NCBI GenBank assembly: GCA_018433245.1
Contig: JAHDRN010000009.1
Coordinates: 182,409-246,408, forward strand
Direction of reading: 5' to 3'
Origin: Candidatus Proruminimicrobium quisquiliarum
GTDB taxonomy: Bacteria; Elusimicrobiota; Endomicrobiia; Endomicrobiales; Endomicrobiaceae
Length of the DNA stretch: 64,000 nucleotides
Shown: positions 45,749-54,207 of the stretch, in pieces
Layout: each line of letters starts with the position of its first letter
Numbering within the stretch: the first letter of the stretch is position 1
Made by a program: the position numbers and the translations under genes
Notes under the pieces: generated by a model
What the model saw: the letters and a program-made list of their open reading frames with translations, nothing else
What the model was told of the DNA's origin: nothing
Database searches by the model: none

Positions 45749-47203
45749 TTACTCCAAAGTAATAGTTTGTGTATCGTACAGCATCTGGCTTTCCAATAAC
45801 ATAAAAATTAAATCCATAGACATTTGATATTTTGTAAGTGTGGAATTATCAAGATCGTCTTCGCTTTGTACCATTTCAAATGTTGTGCTTCTTCCGGCTT
45901 TTAATAATTTTTGTTCTTCAATATTTCGTTCCGATTGTATTTGATTTAATTCTTTTGCTATATAATATTTTTCAAGCGAATTTTTCCAGCTTGCGTTTAA
46001 CTGGTCCCAGTCGTTTTTTTCCGCAAGTTCTGTCTGTTCGGCAAGTTTTGCTGTTGCCTTTATTTCGGCGTCAAAACCTTCGTTTACCGTTTTCTGAATT
46101 GAAAAATCAAGAGGAAGAGAATATGATAATCCCAAAGCCCATGACGGATAATTAAGCTTTGCCATTTCGGATGATGCTCCGGTAAAAGAAGAATCTGCTC
46201 CGTTAAATGCAAATTTTCCGCTTAATTTTAAATCCGCTCCGATTGATTTGTTTTTTTCTTGTGCAGCATATTTTGAACTTTCAACATTTGCAAGAGCAGA
46301 AAGAACATCGGCTCTTCTGCCGGTTCCTCTTGTAAGCTCCGTAATGCCTTTAAAATATTTTTCAAGATTTTCTATAGATTCTATTGAATAGTCTACCGCA
46401 GGTGAAGAAATGTTTAACATTTCGTTAAAATTTCTGGAAGCCGTAATAATATCATACTGAGCCTGCTTAAGAGCAAGTTCTCTTCCTTTATAAAGAGCTT
46501 TTGACTGTAAAACATCATTTTTTTCCGCCAAATCTCTGTTGTATCTTGACTCGTTCCATTCAAGAATTTTTCTGCTTCTTTCAAAAGACTGTTTTCTGAA
46601 ATCTGAAACGGTTCTGGCATACGAAAGAGCCCAGTAAACTTTCTTTGCGTTTAAGAGGAGCTGCTGTTTTTTATATGTCTGCAGATACAGCAAAGACTGG
46701 GATGCAGATTTCATTTTTGATATTGAAATTTTTGTAAGGTCTCCGTTAAAATTTTTCAGAAGAGACTGTTCAAGCGCCACATACGGAGCCATATCGGTAG
46801 TTTCGTACAGCGGCAGTATATATTTAACCGACGAATAATTCGTTCCGTATCCGGCTGAAAAAAGCGTTCCCGTTTCAAACTGTTTGTTTACGGAAACATC
46901 AAAATTTAAAGCTTGTATTTTCTGATCGGCAAATTGTCCTGAAGCCGCATTGTAAGCTCTTGTTTTATCGTTCGCATAACCAATATTGGCTCCGAGCGAC
47001 ATTGAATAAGCCCTGAAACTTTCTTTGAATTTTTTTGTAATTGCTTCAATTTGATAATCAATTTCTTTCAAAGTATTGTTGTTTTCTTCCACTTTTTTAA
47101 CGTATTGGTCAACAGTTAAAAATTCTCCGAAAGATGATGTTGTTAAAAATATGCAAGTGCATAAAAAAATAAAAAATATTATTTTTTTGTTGTTTTTTTT
47201 CAT
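45749..47203 (-). CDS. TolC-like outer-membrane efflux protein
   Basis: This 484-residue protein has a signal peptide (about residues 1-26) and two copies of the OEP alpha-hairpin pattern, rich in long helices with A-x-x-x-L and ending RSTTFEMVQSEDDLD, typical of TolC relatives. It would form the trimeric outer-membrane channel for the RND pump encoded 4 bases downstream. The start codon overlaps the tetR stop by 4 bases (ATGA), so regulator, channel and pump form one operon. Confidence 0.82.
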   Translation of the reverse strand: MKKNNKKIIFFIFLCTCIFLTTSSFGEFLTVDQYVKKVEENNNTLKEIDYQIEAITKKFKESFRAYSMSLGANIGYANDKTRAYNAASGQFADQKIQALNFDVSVNKQFETGTLFSAGYGTNYSSVKYILPLYETTDMAPYVALEQSLLKNFNGDLTKISISKMKSASQSLLYLQTYKKQQLLLNAKKVYWALSYARTVSDFRKQSFERSRKILEWNESRYNRDLAEKNDVLQSKALYKGRELALKQAQYDIITASRNFNEMLNISSPAVDYSIESIENLEKYFKGITELTRGTGRRADVLSALANVESSKYAAQEKNKSIGADLKLSGKFAFNGADSSFTGASSEMAKLNYPSWALGLSYSLPLDFSIQKTVNEGFDAEIKATAKLAEQTELAEKNDWDQLNASWKNSLEKYYIAKELNQIQSERNIEEQKLLKAGRSTTFEMVQSEDDLDNSTLTKYQMSMDLIFMLLESQMLYDTQTITLE

Positions 47204-47811
47204 TTTAATCCCCTGAATATAATGTCTATTAAATTATGTATATAATTGTTAAAATCCGCTTTTGCCGAATTTACGATAGTGCCGTCTTCTTCTATGCGTT
47301 CCGTTTTAAAAAGTTCCGTTGCTACCGCAAAATTAACGGACGGTATTAAAAGAGGCAGTATGAATTTTACTTCAAGGTTCGGCGATATATCTTTGTCTTT
47401 CTTGCATTGCTCTATTATAGGCACCAAGAATTTTAACTCTTCCTTTTTGTGTTTCTTTACAGTTTTGTCAAAAGATCTGTTAATCAGTTCTTTAAAAACA
47501 ATAAAGAACAACTGCTTATGGGCAATTGCCGTTAATGCTCTTTGGTAAATAACGGCTCTCAATTTGTCTATGGCTTTTGAGTATTTTTTTGCCGCATCTT
47601 TTTGCGAGTCTAAATACTTTTCAAAAATCTGTTCAAACAAAAGTTCTATAAAATGTTCCTTTGTTTTGAAATAATAATGGAACATCCCCAGGTTAACGCC
47701 CGATTTTTTGCATAAATCCCTTATGCTGAATTTATCAAATCCGACTTCCAACAGAAGTTTTGTTCCGTTTTCAAATAATAAAGTATCAATATTGCTAGAA
47801 GGTCTGGTCAT
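47200..47811 (-). CDS. TetR family transcriptional regulator
   Basis: The start is the ATG at 47811; a TTG at 47829 lies inside the operator palindrome. The 203-residue protein begins MTRPSSNIDTLLFENGTKLLLEVGFDKFSIRDLCKKSGVNLGMFHYYFKTKEHFIELL, a complete TetR helix-turn-helix with the usual YYFKTKEHF end. The C-terminal ligand domain is variable, as expected. As the first gene of the tetR-tolC-RND operon with a palindrome over its own promoter, it is a likely autorepressor that is relieved by an efflux substrate. Confidence 0.9.
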   Translation of the reverse strand: MTRPSSNIDTLLFENGTKLLLEVGFDKFSIRDLCKKSGVNLGMFHYYFKTKEHFIELLFEQIFEKYLDSQKDAAKKYSKAIDKLRAVIYQRALTAIAHKQLFFIVFKELINRSFDKTVKKHKKEELKFLVPIIEQCKKDKDISPNLEVKFILPLLIPSVNFAVATELFKTERIEEDGTIVNSAKADFNNYIHNLIDIIFRGLK

Positions 47812-47828
47812 GTGTATAATTATACACA
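47811..47828. promoter_or_regulatory. Perfect 18-base palindrome, predicted TetR operator
   Basis: TGTGTATAATTATACACA is a perfect inverted repeat. It covers the -10 box (47819-47824, minus strand) and ends on the first base of the tetR start codon. Binding would block both transcription and translation start. Confidence 0.8.
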
Positions 47829-47847
47829 AGTATAATTAATTTGTCAA
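47819..47847 (-). promoter_or_regulatory. Consensus promoter of the tetR-tolC-RND operon
   Basis: On the minus strand TTGACA (47842-47847) and TATAAT (47819-47824) are exact consensus hexamers 17 bases apart. The -10 ends 7 bases before the ATG, so the transcript is predicted to be leaderless. Confidence 0.85.
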
Positions 47848-47884
47848 GACATAAAATTTTTAAGGAATTGTTTGCCGGCGCGTC

Positions 47885-48649
47885 TTATATGCGTTTATTC
47901 AGCTTAGAATAAAGATTTTGTCTGCATAAAAACGAAAAATATATTATGAAAACGGCGGCCGAATATAAGTTTATATTGCCCAAAAATAAAATTTTTGAAA
48001 CAACCGGAATAAAAGGGTTAAATACGATTCCTATTATAATAAAAATCCAAAAAAACGCGTTTGTTTTAAAACTGCCGGCCAGTCCGTAAACAAAATAAAA
48101 AGAAGTAAGAAAAACGGCTGTTTTCATAAGAAGAAAAAAATTATCGTCAACATTGGCGCTGTCAACGTATATTAAAAGAACCGTTGTTATTAAAATTAGC
48201 AGAATTTTGTCAACAATGTTTTTTAAGTCAACTTTGTTTGCCAGTTCAAGCGTCAAAAATAAAATAAAAAAAACAAACCATATAAACATTATTTTAAAAA
48301 ATTGCCTTTCCGTGTTTTCCATGAATTCGTATTCAATTCTGCAAAAAGACTGCGATTGCAGCCACAGGTTTTTATCTTCGTATAAAAGAGCCCTGTATGT
48401 TTTTTTAAATTCTTCCATTTTTTGTTTTTTAAATACGTCGGCTTCTTCATTTTCAATATTTTGTTCTATATCGGACGCAAAAAAAGAATATAAAATCCTT
48501 TCTTCCTGAGCCGCCAGCCCCGATACATTTGCCGACACTTCCGAATGGAGCGGCACTATAAAAATATTCCAGAAAGATACGGCGAATAATAAAAATATGA
48601 CAAATAAAAACAAAATCATATAGAAATATTTGTCTATAAATCTCATCAA
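47885..48649 (-). CDS. Multi-pass membrane protein of unknown function
   Basis: This 254-residue protein has one N-terminal membrane helix (about residues 10-32), a soluble region (35-120) rich in acidic and aromatic residues, and then about five further helices. I do not recognise the family. It lies 12 bases after the porin gene with a strong AAGGAGG ribosome binding site, so the two are co-transcribed. Its role may be related to the porin's substrate, but nothing in the sequence shows this. Confidence 0.6.
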   Translation of the reverse strand: MMRFIDKYFYMILFLFVIFLLFAVSFWNIFIVPLHSEVSANVSGLAAQEERILYSFFASDIEQNIENEEADVFKKQKMEEFKKTYRALLYEDKNLWLQSQSFCRIEYEFMENTERQFFKIMFIWFVFFILFLTLELANKVDLKNIVDKILLILITTVLLIYVDSANVDDNFFLLMKTAVFLTSFYFVYGLAGSFKTNAFFWIFIIIGIVFNPFIPVVSKILFLGNINLYSAAVFIIYFSFLCRQNLYSKLNKRI

Positions 48650-48661
48650 CCGCCTCCTTTT

Positions 48662-49915
48662 TTAGAAATTCAGAGTTAATTCAGTCTTTAAAAAAGTTCC
48701 GTCTTTTAATTTGTCGCCGTTATAAAAATCGCCCGCTTTAAAATATTCTCCGTATATTAGAAATTTTACATTTTTATTAAATTTATATCCAAGTTCGGCC
48801 AGAGCCAGCGTTCCCCTGTTTTTGCCGGTTCCGTAGATGCTTCCCGTTACGTTTTCATTTGCGTAAAGAAAAGCGTAAAGCAGTGAACCATAAAATTTTG
48901 CAGAAAAATTTATTTTATACTGGGCCTGATACATTTGAAGATTGGTCCAATAGCCCACGTCGCCCGATTCCGGCAGATAAAGAAAACATAATAAATCCGA
49001 CCAAATGAACATTCCTCTTCCGTATAAATTGTTCCATCCTTCGTCAACGCTTGTATTTTCGTCGTCTCCCGAAAGATATATTGCCCCGACGGAAACGATA
49101 TCGTTAAAAAATACGTTTTCATGCTCTAAAATTCCGTATCCGCCGAAAGCCGTGCCTTTTTCAGAGAGATTATCTCTTATTTGGCCGGCAAACTGGCCTT
49201 TTAAAGTCCACGGAGAGTTTTTATATCTGACGTAACTGCCGAGAGTATGTATATTTTCATAATAAGTTATATTTTCGCTTTTGAACACATAAAAAGGCTC
49301 AATGTAGACTTTATCTGAAATGTTGCTTTTTACGAATATCATCGCAGACTGTTCGGCGCTGTTATTCAATTTTGTCGCCGGGTTTGTCTGGTTGAAAACC
49401 GGCAGATACTGTTCGTATTTAGTTCCGGCATGGCCTATAATATCTATCGTTACGGGCTCGGTTTTTACTGTAAATTTTACGGCGTTAAAATATATTGATC
49501 TTGATCCGTCTCCGGGGGTTCCTTCCCATACCATAAAACCGTCGCCGTAAAAAAGATTCTGTCTTCCTACTCTTATATCCAAAGTATCGTTGAAAAGATT
49601 TTTTGCGTCAAAATATAAACTTTCAAATATAAACTCGTTTATATTGTAATCGCTTGATTTGCCTGGCATATTATATATATAAGGCCTGTTTTCGTTCATA
49701 AGCCTTGCGTATGCTCCGAAAGTTTCGTTAAAATCCGTTTTTAAACCGATTGAAGTTTTTATTCTGAAAGTATTATAATTCAAATCTTTATAATTATTTT
49801 CAAAATCCTGAGCCACATATCGTATTCTCATGTAAAAGTCGGGAGTCATTTCAACGGCTTTTACAAATGACGCTGACAACAATACGCAAACCGCGCTTAA
49901 TATTAATTTTTTCAT
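48662..49915 (-). CDS. Alginate-export-like outer-membrane beta-barrel
   Basis: The start is the ATG at 49915 with GCGGGG 4-9 bases upstream; an earlier ATG at 49927 overlaps that site. The 417-residue protein has a signal peptide (MKKLILSAVCVLLSASFVKA) and a run of amphipathic strands containing FRIKTSIGLKTDF, DIRVGRQNLFYGDGFMVWEG and a terminal F (LKTELTLNF). The RxGRQ motif and length fit the alginate export/AlgE-like porin group. The solute is unknown. Its leader carries a 10-base inverted repeat (49938-49982). Confidence 0.7.
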   Translation of the reverse strand: MKKLILSAVCVLLSASFVKAVEMTPDFYMRIRYVAQDFENNYKDLNYNTFRIKTSIGLKTDFNETFGAYARLMNENRPYIYNMPGKSSDYNINEFIFESLYFDAKNLFNDTLDIRVGRQNLFYGDGFMVWEGTPGDGSRSIYFNAVKFTVKTEPVTIDIIGHAGTKYEQYLPVFNQTNPATKLNNSAEQSAMIFVKSNISDKVYIEPFYVFKSENITYYENIHTLGSYVRYKNSPWTLKGQFAGQIRDNLSEKGTAFGGYGILEHENVFFNDIVSVGAIYLSGDDENTSVDEGWNNLYGRGMFIWSDLLCFLYLPESGDVGYWTNLQMYQAQYKINFSAKFYGSLLYAFLYANENVTGSIYGTGKNRGTLALAELGYKFNKNVKFLIYGEYFKAGDFYNGDKLKDGTFLKTELTLNF

Positions 49916-49937
49916 TTTACCCCGCATACAAAATAAT

Positions 49938-49982
49938 AAACTAGTATGAAAGCGGTATTTAAATCCGTAACGATACTAGTTT
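49938..49982. repeat. Inverted repeat in the porin mRNA leader
   Basis: AAACTAGTAT (49938-49947) pairs perfectly with ATACTAGTTT (49973-49982), with a nested CGG/CCG stem in the 25-base loop. It lies between the porin promoter and start codon, so the leader RNA can form a hairpin or the DNA a protein-binding site. Confidence 0.6.
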
Positions 49983-49993
49983 TTGCACGCCCA

Positions 49994-50022
49994 AATATAA
50001 CAATTATACGGGGCGCTGTCAA
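49994..50022 (-). promoter_or_regulatory. Promoter of the porin operon
   Basis: On the minus strand TTGACA (50017-50022) and TATATT (49994-49999) are separated by 17 bases. The predicted transcript has a leader of about 70 bases containing the inverted repeat before the porin ATG at 49915. Confidence 0.7.
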
Positions 50023-50078
50023 TAAAATACAATATTTCAGGGGAAATCGTCAACCGCTATATTTAAAACGGTTTACAA

Positions 50079-52664
50079 TTATGATTTTTTAAAAGCAAGT
50101 TCCGCTGATGACTTTGAAATATCAATTTTGACATTATCGCCTTCGGAAAATTCGCCGGCGATAAGTTTTGAGGACAAAGGATTTAAAACAAAAGTCTGCA
50201 AAGCTCTTTTTAAAGGTCTTGCTCCGAAAGCCGGCTCATAACCCTGTTCGGATATAAAATCTTTTGCTTTATCCGTCAAAACGAAAGTTATTTTTCTTTC
50301 GGCAAGCCTTGCCGCAAGAGCAGCCAGCTGTATATCTATGATTTTTCTTAAATCTTCTTTTTCAAGGCGCCTGAAAATAATAATTTCATCAATTCTGTTT
50401 AAAAATTCCGGTTTAAAATGCAAATGCAGCGCTTCATCGGTTTTCTTTTTAATTTCGTTATAATCGGAACTTTCCTGTATCCACTGGGAGCCGATATTTG
50501 AAGTCATTATTACGACAGTATTTTTAAAATCAACCGTTCTTCCGCGGCTGTCGGTAAGCCTTCCGTCGTCCAATAGCTGCAGCATTACGTTAAAAACTTC
50601 CGGATGCGCTTTTTCTATTTCGTCAAAAAGAACAACGGAATAAGGTCTTCTTCTTACGGCTTCCGTAAGCTGTCCGCCTTCTTCAAATCCGACGTATCCC
50701 GGAGGAGCTCCTATCAGTTTTGAAACGGCGTGTTTTTCCATGTATTCGGACATGTCTATTCTGACGATATTTTTTTCGTCGTCAAACAAAAGTTCGGCAA
50801 GAGCTTTTGCAAGTTCAGTCTTCCCGACGCCCGTGGGCCCCAGGAATATGAAAGAACCCATAGGTTTATTGGGGTCTGAAATGCCGGAGCGCGATCTTCT
50901 TACGGCGTTTGATATTGCAACAACCGCATCATTTTGTCCTATAACTCTTTTATGTAATCTGTCTTCCATTTCAAGAAGTTTTTTCATTTCTCCTTCAAGC
51001 ATTCTTGATACCGGAATTCCGGTCCATTTGCTTACTACGGAGGCTATATCATCATCGTCAACTTCTTCTTTCAACATCTTTTTTTCTTTTTGCAGAGCAT
51101 GTAATTTTTTATTTTCTTTATCAAGTTCGGACTGAATCTGCGGTATTTTGCCGTAACGTATTTCGGCTACGGCGTTGAGTTCTCCGTTTCTTTCGGCTTT
51201 TTGTTCGTCTATTTTAAGTTTTTCAACGTCTTCTTTAAGTTTTCTTATTTTTGATATCGCATCTTTTTCTTTTTGCCAGTGGACTTTCATCGCGCTTGAA
51301 GAATTTTTAAGTTTTTCAATTTCGGATTCTATAGCCGCAAGCCTTTCTTTTGCTTCGGCATCTTTTTTTACCGCCTGTTTTTCAATTTCAAGCTGCGTTA
51401 TTTTACGCTCAACCGTATCAAGTTCGGCCGGCATGGAATCAATTTCTATTCTTAATTTACTCGCGGCTTCGTCAACCAAATCAATCGCTTTATCCGGCAG
51501 AAACCTGTCGGTAATGTATCTTGAACTCAAAGCTGCGGCCGCGACAAGAGCCGAGTCTTTGATTTTTACTCCGTGGTGAACTTCGTATTTTTCTTTAAGA
51601 CCCCTTAAAATCGCGATTGTGTCCTCAACGGAAGGTTCGCCCGTATAAACCGTCTGGAATCTTCTTTCAAGGGCTTTATCTTTTTCTATATATTTTCTGT
51701 ATTCGTCAAGAGTCGTCGCTCCAATGAGTTTCAGTTCGCCTCTTGCAAGAAGAGGTTTTAACATATTGCCGGCGTCCATCGCTCCTTCGGTCGCGCCGGC
51801 TCCTACGATAGTATGAAGTTCGTCAATAAATAAAATTATTTTTCCCTGAGCCGCCTGTATTTCTTTTAAAACGGCTTTAAGTCTTTCTTCGAACTCTCCC
51901 CTGTATTTTGCTCCCGCTATCAAAGCCCCGAGATCCAAAGCCACGACTTTTTTGTCTTTCAGCGATTCCGGAACGTCTTTTGATATTATTCTTTGAGCAA
52001 GTCCTTCAACTATGGCGGTTTTACCTACGCCCGGCTCTCCGATTAAAACGGGATTATTTTTAGTTCTTCTTGATAAAACCTGAATGCTTCTTCTTATTTC
52101 TTCGTCTCTTCCTATTACGGGATCAAGTTTGCCTTTTTTGGCAAGATCCGTTAAGTCTTTGCCGTATTTTTCCAAAGCCTGGTATTTGTCTTCAGGATTT
52201 TGGTCCGTCACGCGGTTATTGCCTCGTATTTCAACAAGCGCTTTTAAAACGTTGTCCTGGGTTATACCGTATTTTTTCAGAATTTTTGCCGCTTCAAGAT
52301 TGGCAAAACTTACGATTGACATCAAAAGATGCTCCGTTGAAACAAATTCGTCTTTTAAATCTTTTGCGATTTTTTCCGATACCGAAAATATTTTTTCAAG
52401 ATCCTGCGAAATATAGCTTCTTGCTCCGGATACCTTGGGCTTTGATTCAATTGATTTTAAAACGTCTTTTTCAATTAAATTTTGTATGTTTTGGCCGGCG
52501 GCGGATAATTTTGATATTATGGAACTTACGACTCCCTGTTCCTGTTTTAATAATCCGTAAAGCAAATGTTCGGGAGTAATTTCCTGATTGCCGTATTGCG
52601 ATGCAAGTTCCTGCATATCGGCTAAAACTTCCTGTGATTTTATCGTAAATTTATTTATATTCAT
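50079..52664 (-). CDS. clpB: ATP-dependent disaggregase ClpB
   Basis: The start is the ATG at 52664, preceded by AAGGAGG 5 bases upstream. A GTG at 52685 lies inside the CIRCE element and is not used. The 861-residue protein has the N-terminal Clp repeats (about 5-145), AAA1 with [13 protein letters not shown], a long coiled-coil M domain (about 400-530), and AAA2 with [14 protein letters not shown], plus [32 protein letters not shown]. It solubilises aggregated proteins together with DnaK. Heat-shock control by HrcA is indicated by CIRCE. Confidence 0.96.
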   Translation of the reverse strand: MNINKFTIKSQEVLADMQELASQYGNQEITPEHLLYGLLKQEQGVVSSIISKLSAAGQNIQNLIEKDVLKSIESKPKVSGARSYISQDLEKIFSVSEKIAKDLKDEFVSTEHLLMSIVSFANLEAAKILKKYGITQDNVLKALVEIRGNNRVTDQNPEDKYQALEKYGKDLTDLAKKGKLDPVIGRDEEIRRSIQVLSRRTKNNPVLIGEPGVGKTAIVEGLAQRIISKDVPESLKDKKVVALDLGALIAGAKYRGEFEERLKAVLKEIQAAQGKIILFIDELHTIVGAGATEGAMDAGNMLKPLLARGELKLIGATTLDEYRKYIEKDKALERRFQTVYTGEPSVEDTIAILRGLKEKYEVHHGVKIKDSALVAAAALSSRYITDRFLPDKAIDLVDEAASKLRIEIDSMPAELDTVERKITQLEIEKQAVKKDAEAKERLAAIESEIEKLKNSSSAMKVHWQKEKDAISKIRKLKEDVEKLKIDEQKAERNGELNAVAEIRYGKIPQIQSELDKENKKLHALQKEKKMLKEEVDDDDIASVVSKWTGIPVSRMLEGEMKKLLEMEDRLHKRVIGQNDAVVAISNAVRRSRSGISDPNKPMGSFIFLGPTGVGKTELAKALAELLFDDEKNIVRIDMSEYMEKHAVSKLIGAPPGYVGFEEGGQLTEAVRRRPYSVVLFDEIEKAHPEVFNVMLQLLDDGRLTDSRGRTVDFKNTVVIMTSNIGSQWIQESSDYNEIKKKTDEALHLHFKPEFLNRIDEIIIFRRLEKEDLRKIIDIQLAALAARLAERKITFVLTDKAKDFISEQGYEPAFGARPLKRALQTFVLNPLSSKLIAGEFSEGDNVKIDISKSSAELAFKKS

Positions 52665-52678
52665 AACAGCCTCCTTAA

Positions 52679-52705
52679 TTGGCACTCATATTATTTGAGT
52701 GCCAG
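52679..52705. promoter_or_regulatory. CIRCE element, HrcA operator
   Basis: TTGGCACTC, nine bases, then GAGTGCCAG fits the CIRCE consensus TTAGCACTC-N9-GAGTGCTAA, with symmetrical changes next to the core. It lies between the clpB -10 box and its ribosome binding site, the standard place for HrcA repression. Confidence 0.9.
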
Positions 52706-52732
52706 TATAGCATAAGAATTTTAGTTTGTCAA
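52704..52732 (-). promoter_or_regulatory. Promoter of clpB
   Basis: On the minus strand TTGACA (52727-52732) and TATACT (52704-52709) are 17 bases apart, and the -10 is preceded by TGC (extended -10). CIRCE begins at its downstream edge. Confidence 0.85.
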
Positions 52733-52759
52733 TCTGGAAAGCCGTCCGGCATAAAACAC

Positions 52760-52788
52760 TTGATTTTTGTAAATTTGTAATATATAAT
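52760..52788 (+). promoter_or_regulatory. Promoter of the 32-residue peptide gene
   Basis: TTGATT (52760-52765) and TATAAT (52783-52788) are separated by 17 bases. The peptide start codon lies 44 bases downstream of the -10. It is divergent from the clpB promoter. Confidence 0.65.
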
Positions 52789-52832
52789 AATAAGGTAAAC
52801 AATATTATTTACTTTTTTTGGAGAGAATGATA

Positions 52833-52931
52833 ATGAAAAAAGATAAGAAAAAAGTTTGGTCAAAACCTAAACTTACGAAGATTAAAGTGGAAATAGACTC
52901 GGTTATTTCTGCAAGCGACATGTATTATTAA
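52833..52931 (+). CDS. 32-residue lysine-rich peptide, possible RiPP precursor or signal peptide
   Basis: ATG at 52833 follows GGAGAG by 7 bases and opens a 32-codon frame. The first half is lysine-rich with a K-V-W-S-K-P-K-L segment (residues 7-14), and the second half is IKVEIDSVISASDMYY. A leader with a W/Y-x-x-P-x-L motif followed by a short core is common in precursors of ribosomally made modified peptides, but no modifying enzyme is adjacent. A promoter upstream and a terminator-like palindrome downstream mark a complete one-gene unit. An in-frame ATG at 52827 is too near the ribosome binding site. No homolog is recognised. Confidence 0.6.
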   Translation: MKKDKKKVWSKPKLTKIKVEIDSVISASDMYY

Positions 52932-52953
52932 TAAATTTGAACAAAAATATAAG

Positions 52954-52988
52954 AATGTATCCACTTTAAAGTGGATACATTTGTTTTT
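52954..52988 (+). terminator. Palindromic terminator after the peptide gene
   Basis: A perfect inverted repeat of 28 bases (52954-52981; half-site AATGTATCCAC, centre TTTAAA) is followed by TGTTTTT. It would end the peptide transcript just before acpS, with possible read-through. Confidence 0.7.
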
Positions 52989-53000
52989 ATAGGTAAAAAT

Positions 53001-53336
53001 ATGAAAATAGGCATAGATATTGAAGAAGTTAAAAGATTTTCAAAACTTATAAAAAACAAAGCATTTCTTAAAAGAGTTTTTTCAAAAGAAGAGATAGATT
53101 ACTGCAAATCAAAAAAACAATCAGCCCAGCATTTTGCGGTGCGTTTTGCCGCCAAAGAAGCGGTTTGGAAAGCCGTTAACCATAAAAAAAACGTCGTCAT
53201 TACAGATATCTTTATAAAAAATGAAGATTCCGGCAAACCGCAGGTTTTTATAAAAAACAGGAAAGCTCCGCATATAGACGTTTCATTGTCTCATACCGGA
53301 GATATTGTGGTCGCCGTCGCTGTATCGTCAAAATAA
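53001..53336 (+). CDS. acpS: Holo-[acyl-carrier-protein] synthase
   Basis: The start is the ATG at 53001; a longer frame from 52971 runs through the terminator palindrome. The 111-residue protein has the AcpS motifs MKIGIDIEEVKRF (Mg-binding D and E), FAVRFAAKEAVWKA and VSLSHTGD. It transfers 4'-phosphopantetheine from CoA to acyl carrier protein in fatty acid synthesis. nnrD follows after one base, a common pairing. Confidence 0.93.
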   Translation: MKIGIDIEEVKRFSKLIKNKAFLKRVFSKEEIDYCKSKKQSAQHFAVRFAAKEAVWKAVNHKKNVVITDIFIKNEDSGKPQVFIKNRKAPHIDVSLSHTGDIVVAVAVSSK

Positions 53337-53337
53337 A

Positions 53338-54207
53338 ATGAAAATTCATAATATTTTTAAAAGAGACAAAAAAAGCCATAAAAATGATTACGGGCATGTT
53401 CTGGTAATTGCCGGTTCTTATAATATGCCCGGAGCTGGAGTTCTTTGCGCAAATTCCGCGATTACTTCAGGTGCAGGACTTGTTACTTTCGCATTTCCCC
53501 AATCTTGTTATGCGGCCGTTGCCGCAAATATAAAACCCGAAATAATGCTTTTGCCGGTTTCCGACGACAAGGGCAAAATATCTGCAAAAGCCGGCAAAAC
53601 GATTATGAAATTTATTGAAGAGATAAAAATAAGTTCCGTGGCCGCCGGCTGCGGAGCGGGCAAAAACGACGCTCTGCGCGGGATAATAACAAACATAATA
53701 AAAAAATATGAAATTCCCGTCGTTATAGACGCCGACGGACTGAATGTGTTTGAAAAAAACAGCAAAAAAGGAATCATTAAGGATTTTAAAGACGCAAAAG
53801 CCGATGTTATCGTTACTCCGCATCCGAAAGAATTTGGGCGAATATCGGGTATAAAATATGATCCTTCGCCTGCGGCCAGGAAAAAAAATGCCGGGATTTT
53901 TGCAAAAAATAATGGTACAATCTGCGTATTGAAAGGATATGGAACCGTTGTAACCGACGGATGCAGGTTTTATGTAAATAAAACAGGCAACCCCGGAATG
54001 GCGACTGCCGGAAGCGGTGATGTTTTGTCGGGCATAATTGCTGCGTTTGTATGCAACAAAAACAGTGATTTAATGCTCAAAGTCGCGACTTCCGTTTATA
54101 TTCACGGATTGGCGGGCGATATAGCCGCCGGAAAAAAGACGCAAGTTTCGCTTACGGCGACAGATATCATTGACAATATACCAAAAGCGATTGGGAGAAT
54201 TAAATGA
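53338..54207 (+). CDS. nnrD: ADP-dependent (S)-NAD(P)H-hydrate dehydratase
   Basis: The start is the ATG at 53338, one base after the acpS stop; an in-frame start at 53305 inside acpS is less likely. The 289-residue ribokinase-like protein has GHVLVIAGSYNMPGAGVLCANSA, DADGLNVF, VTPHPKEF and the NPGMATAGSGDVLSGIIAAF motif. It repairs hydrated NAD(P)H. The N-terminal epimerase half found in many bacterial fusions is absent here and may be encoded elsewhere. Confidence 0.92.
   Translation: MKIHNIFKRDKKSHKNDYGHVLVIAGSYNMPGAGVLCANSAITSGAGLVTFAFPQSCYAAVAANIKPEIMLLPVSDDKGKISAKAGKTIMKFIEEIKISSVAAGCGAGKNDALRGIITNIIKKYEIPVVIDADGLNVFEKNSKKGIIKDFKDAKADVIVTPHPKEFGRISGIKYDPSPAARKKNAGIFAKNNGTICVLKGYGTVVTDGCRFYVNKTGNPGMATAGSGDVLSGIIAAFVCNKNSDLMLKVATSVYIHGLAGDIAAGKKTQVSLTATDIIDNIPKAIGRIK

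Noticed and set aside
47811..47828. Two DnaA boxes in inverted orientation as an origin element
   Set aside because: They form a perfect palindrome over the tetR promoter, which is better explained as a TetR operator.
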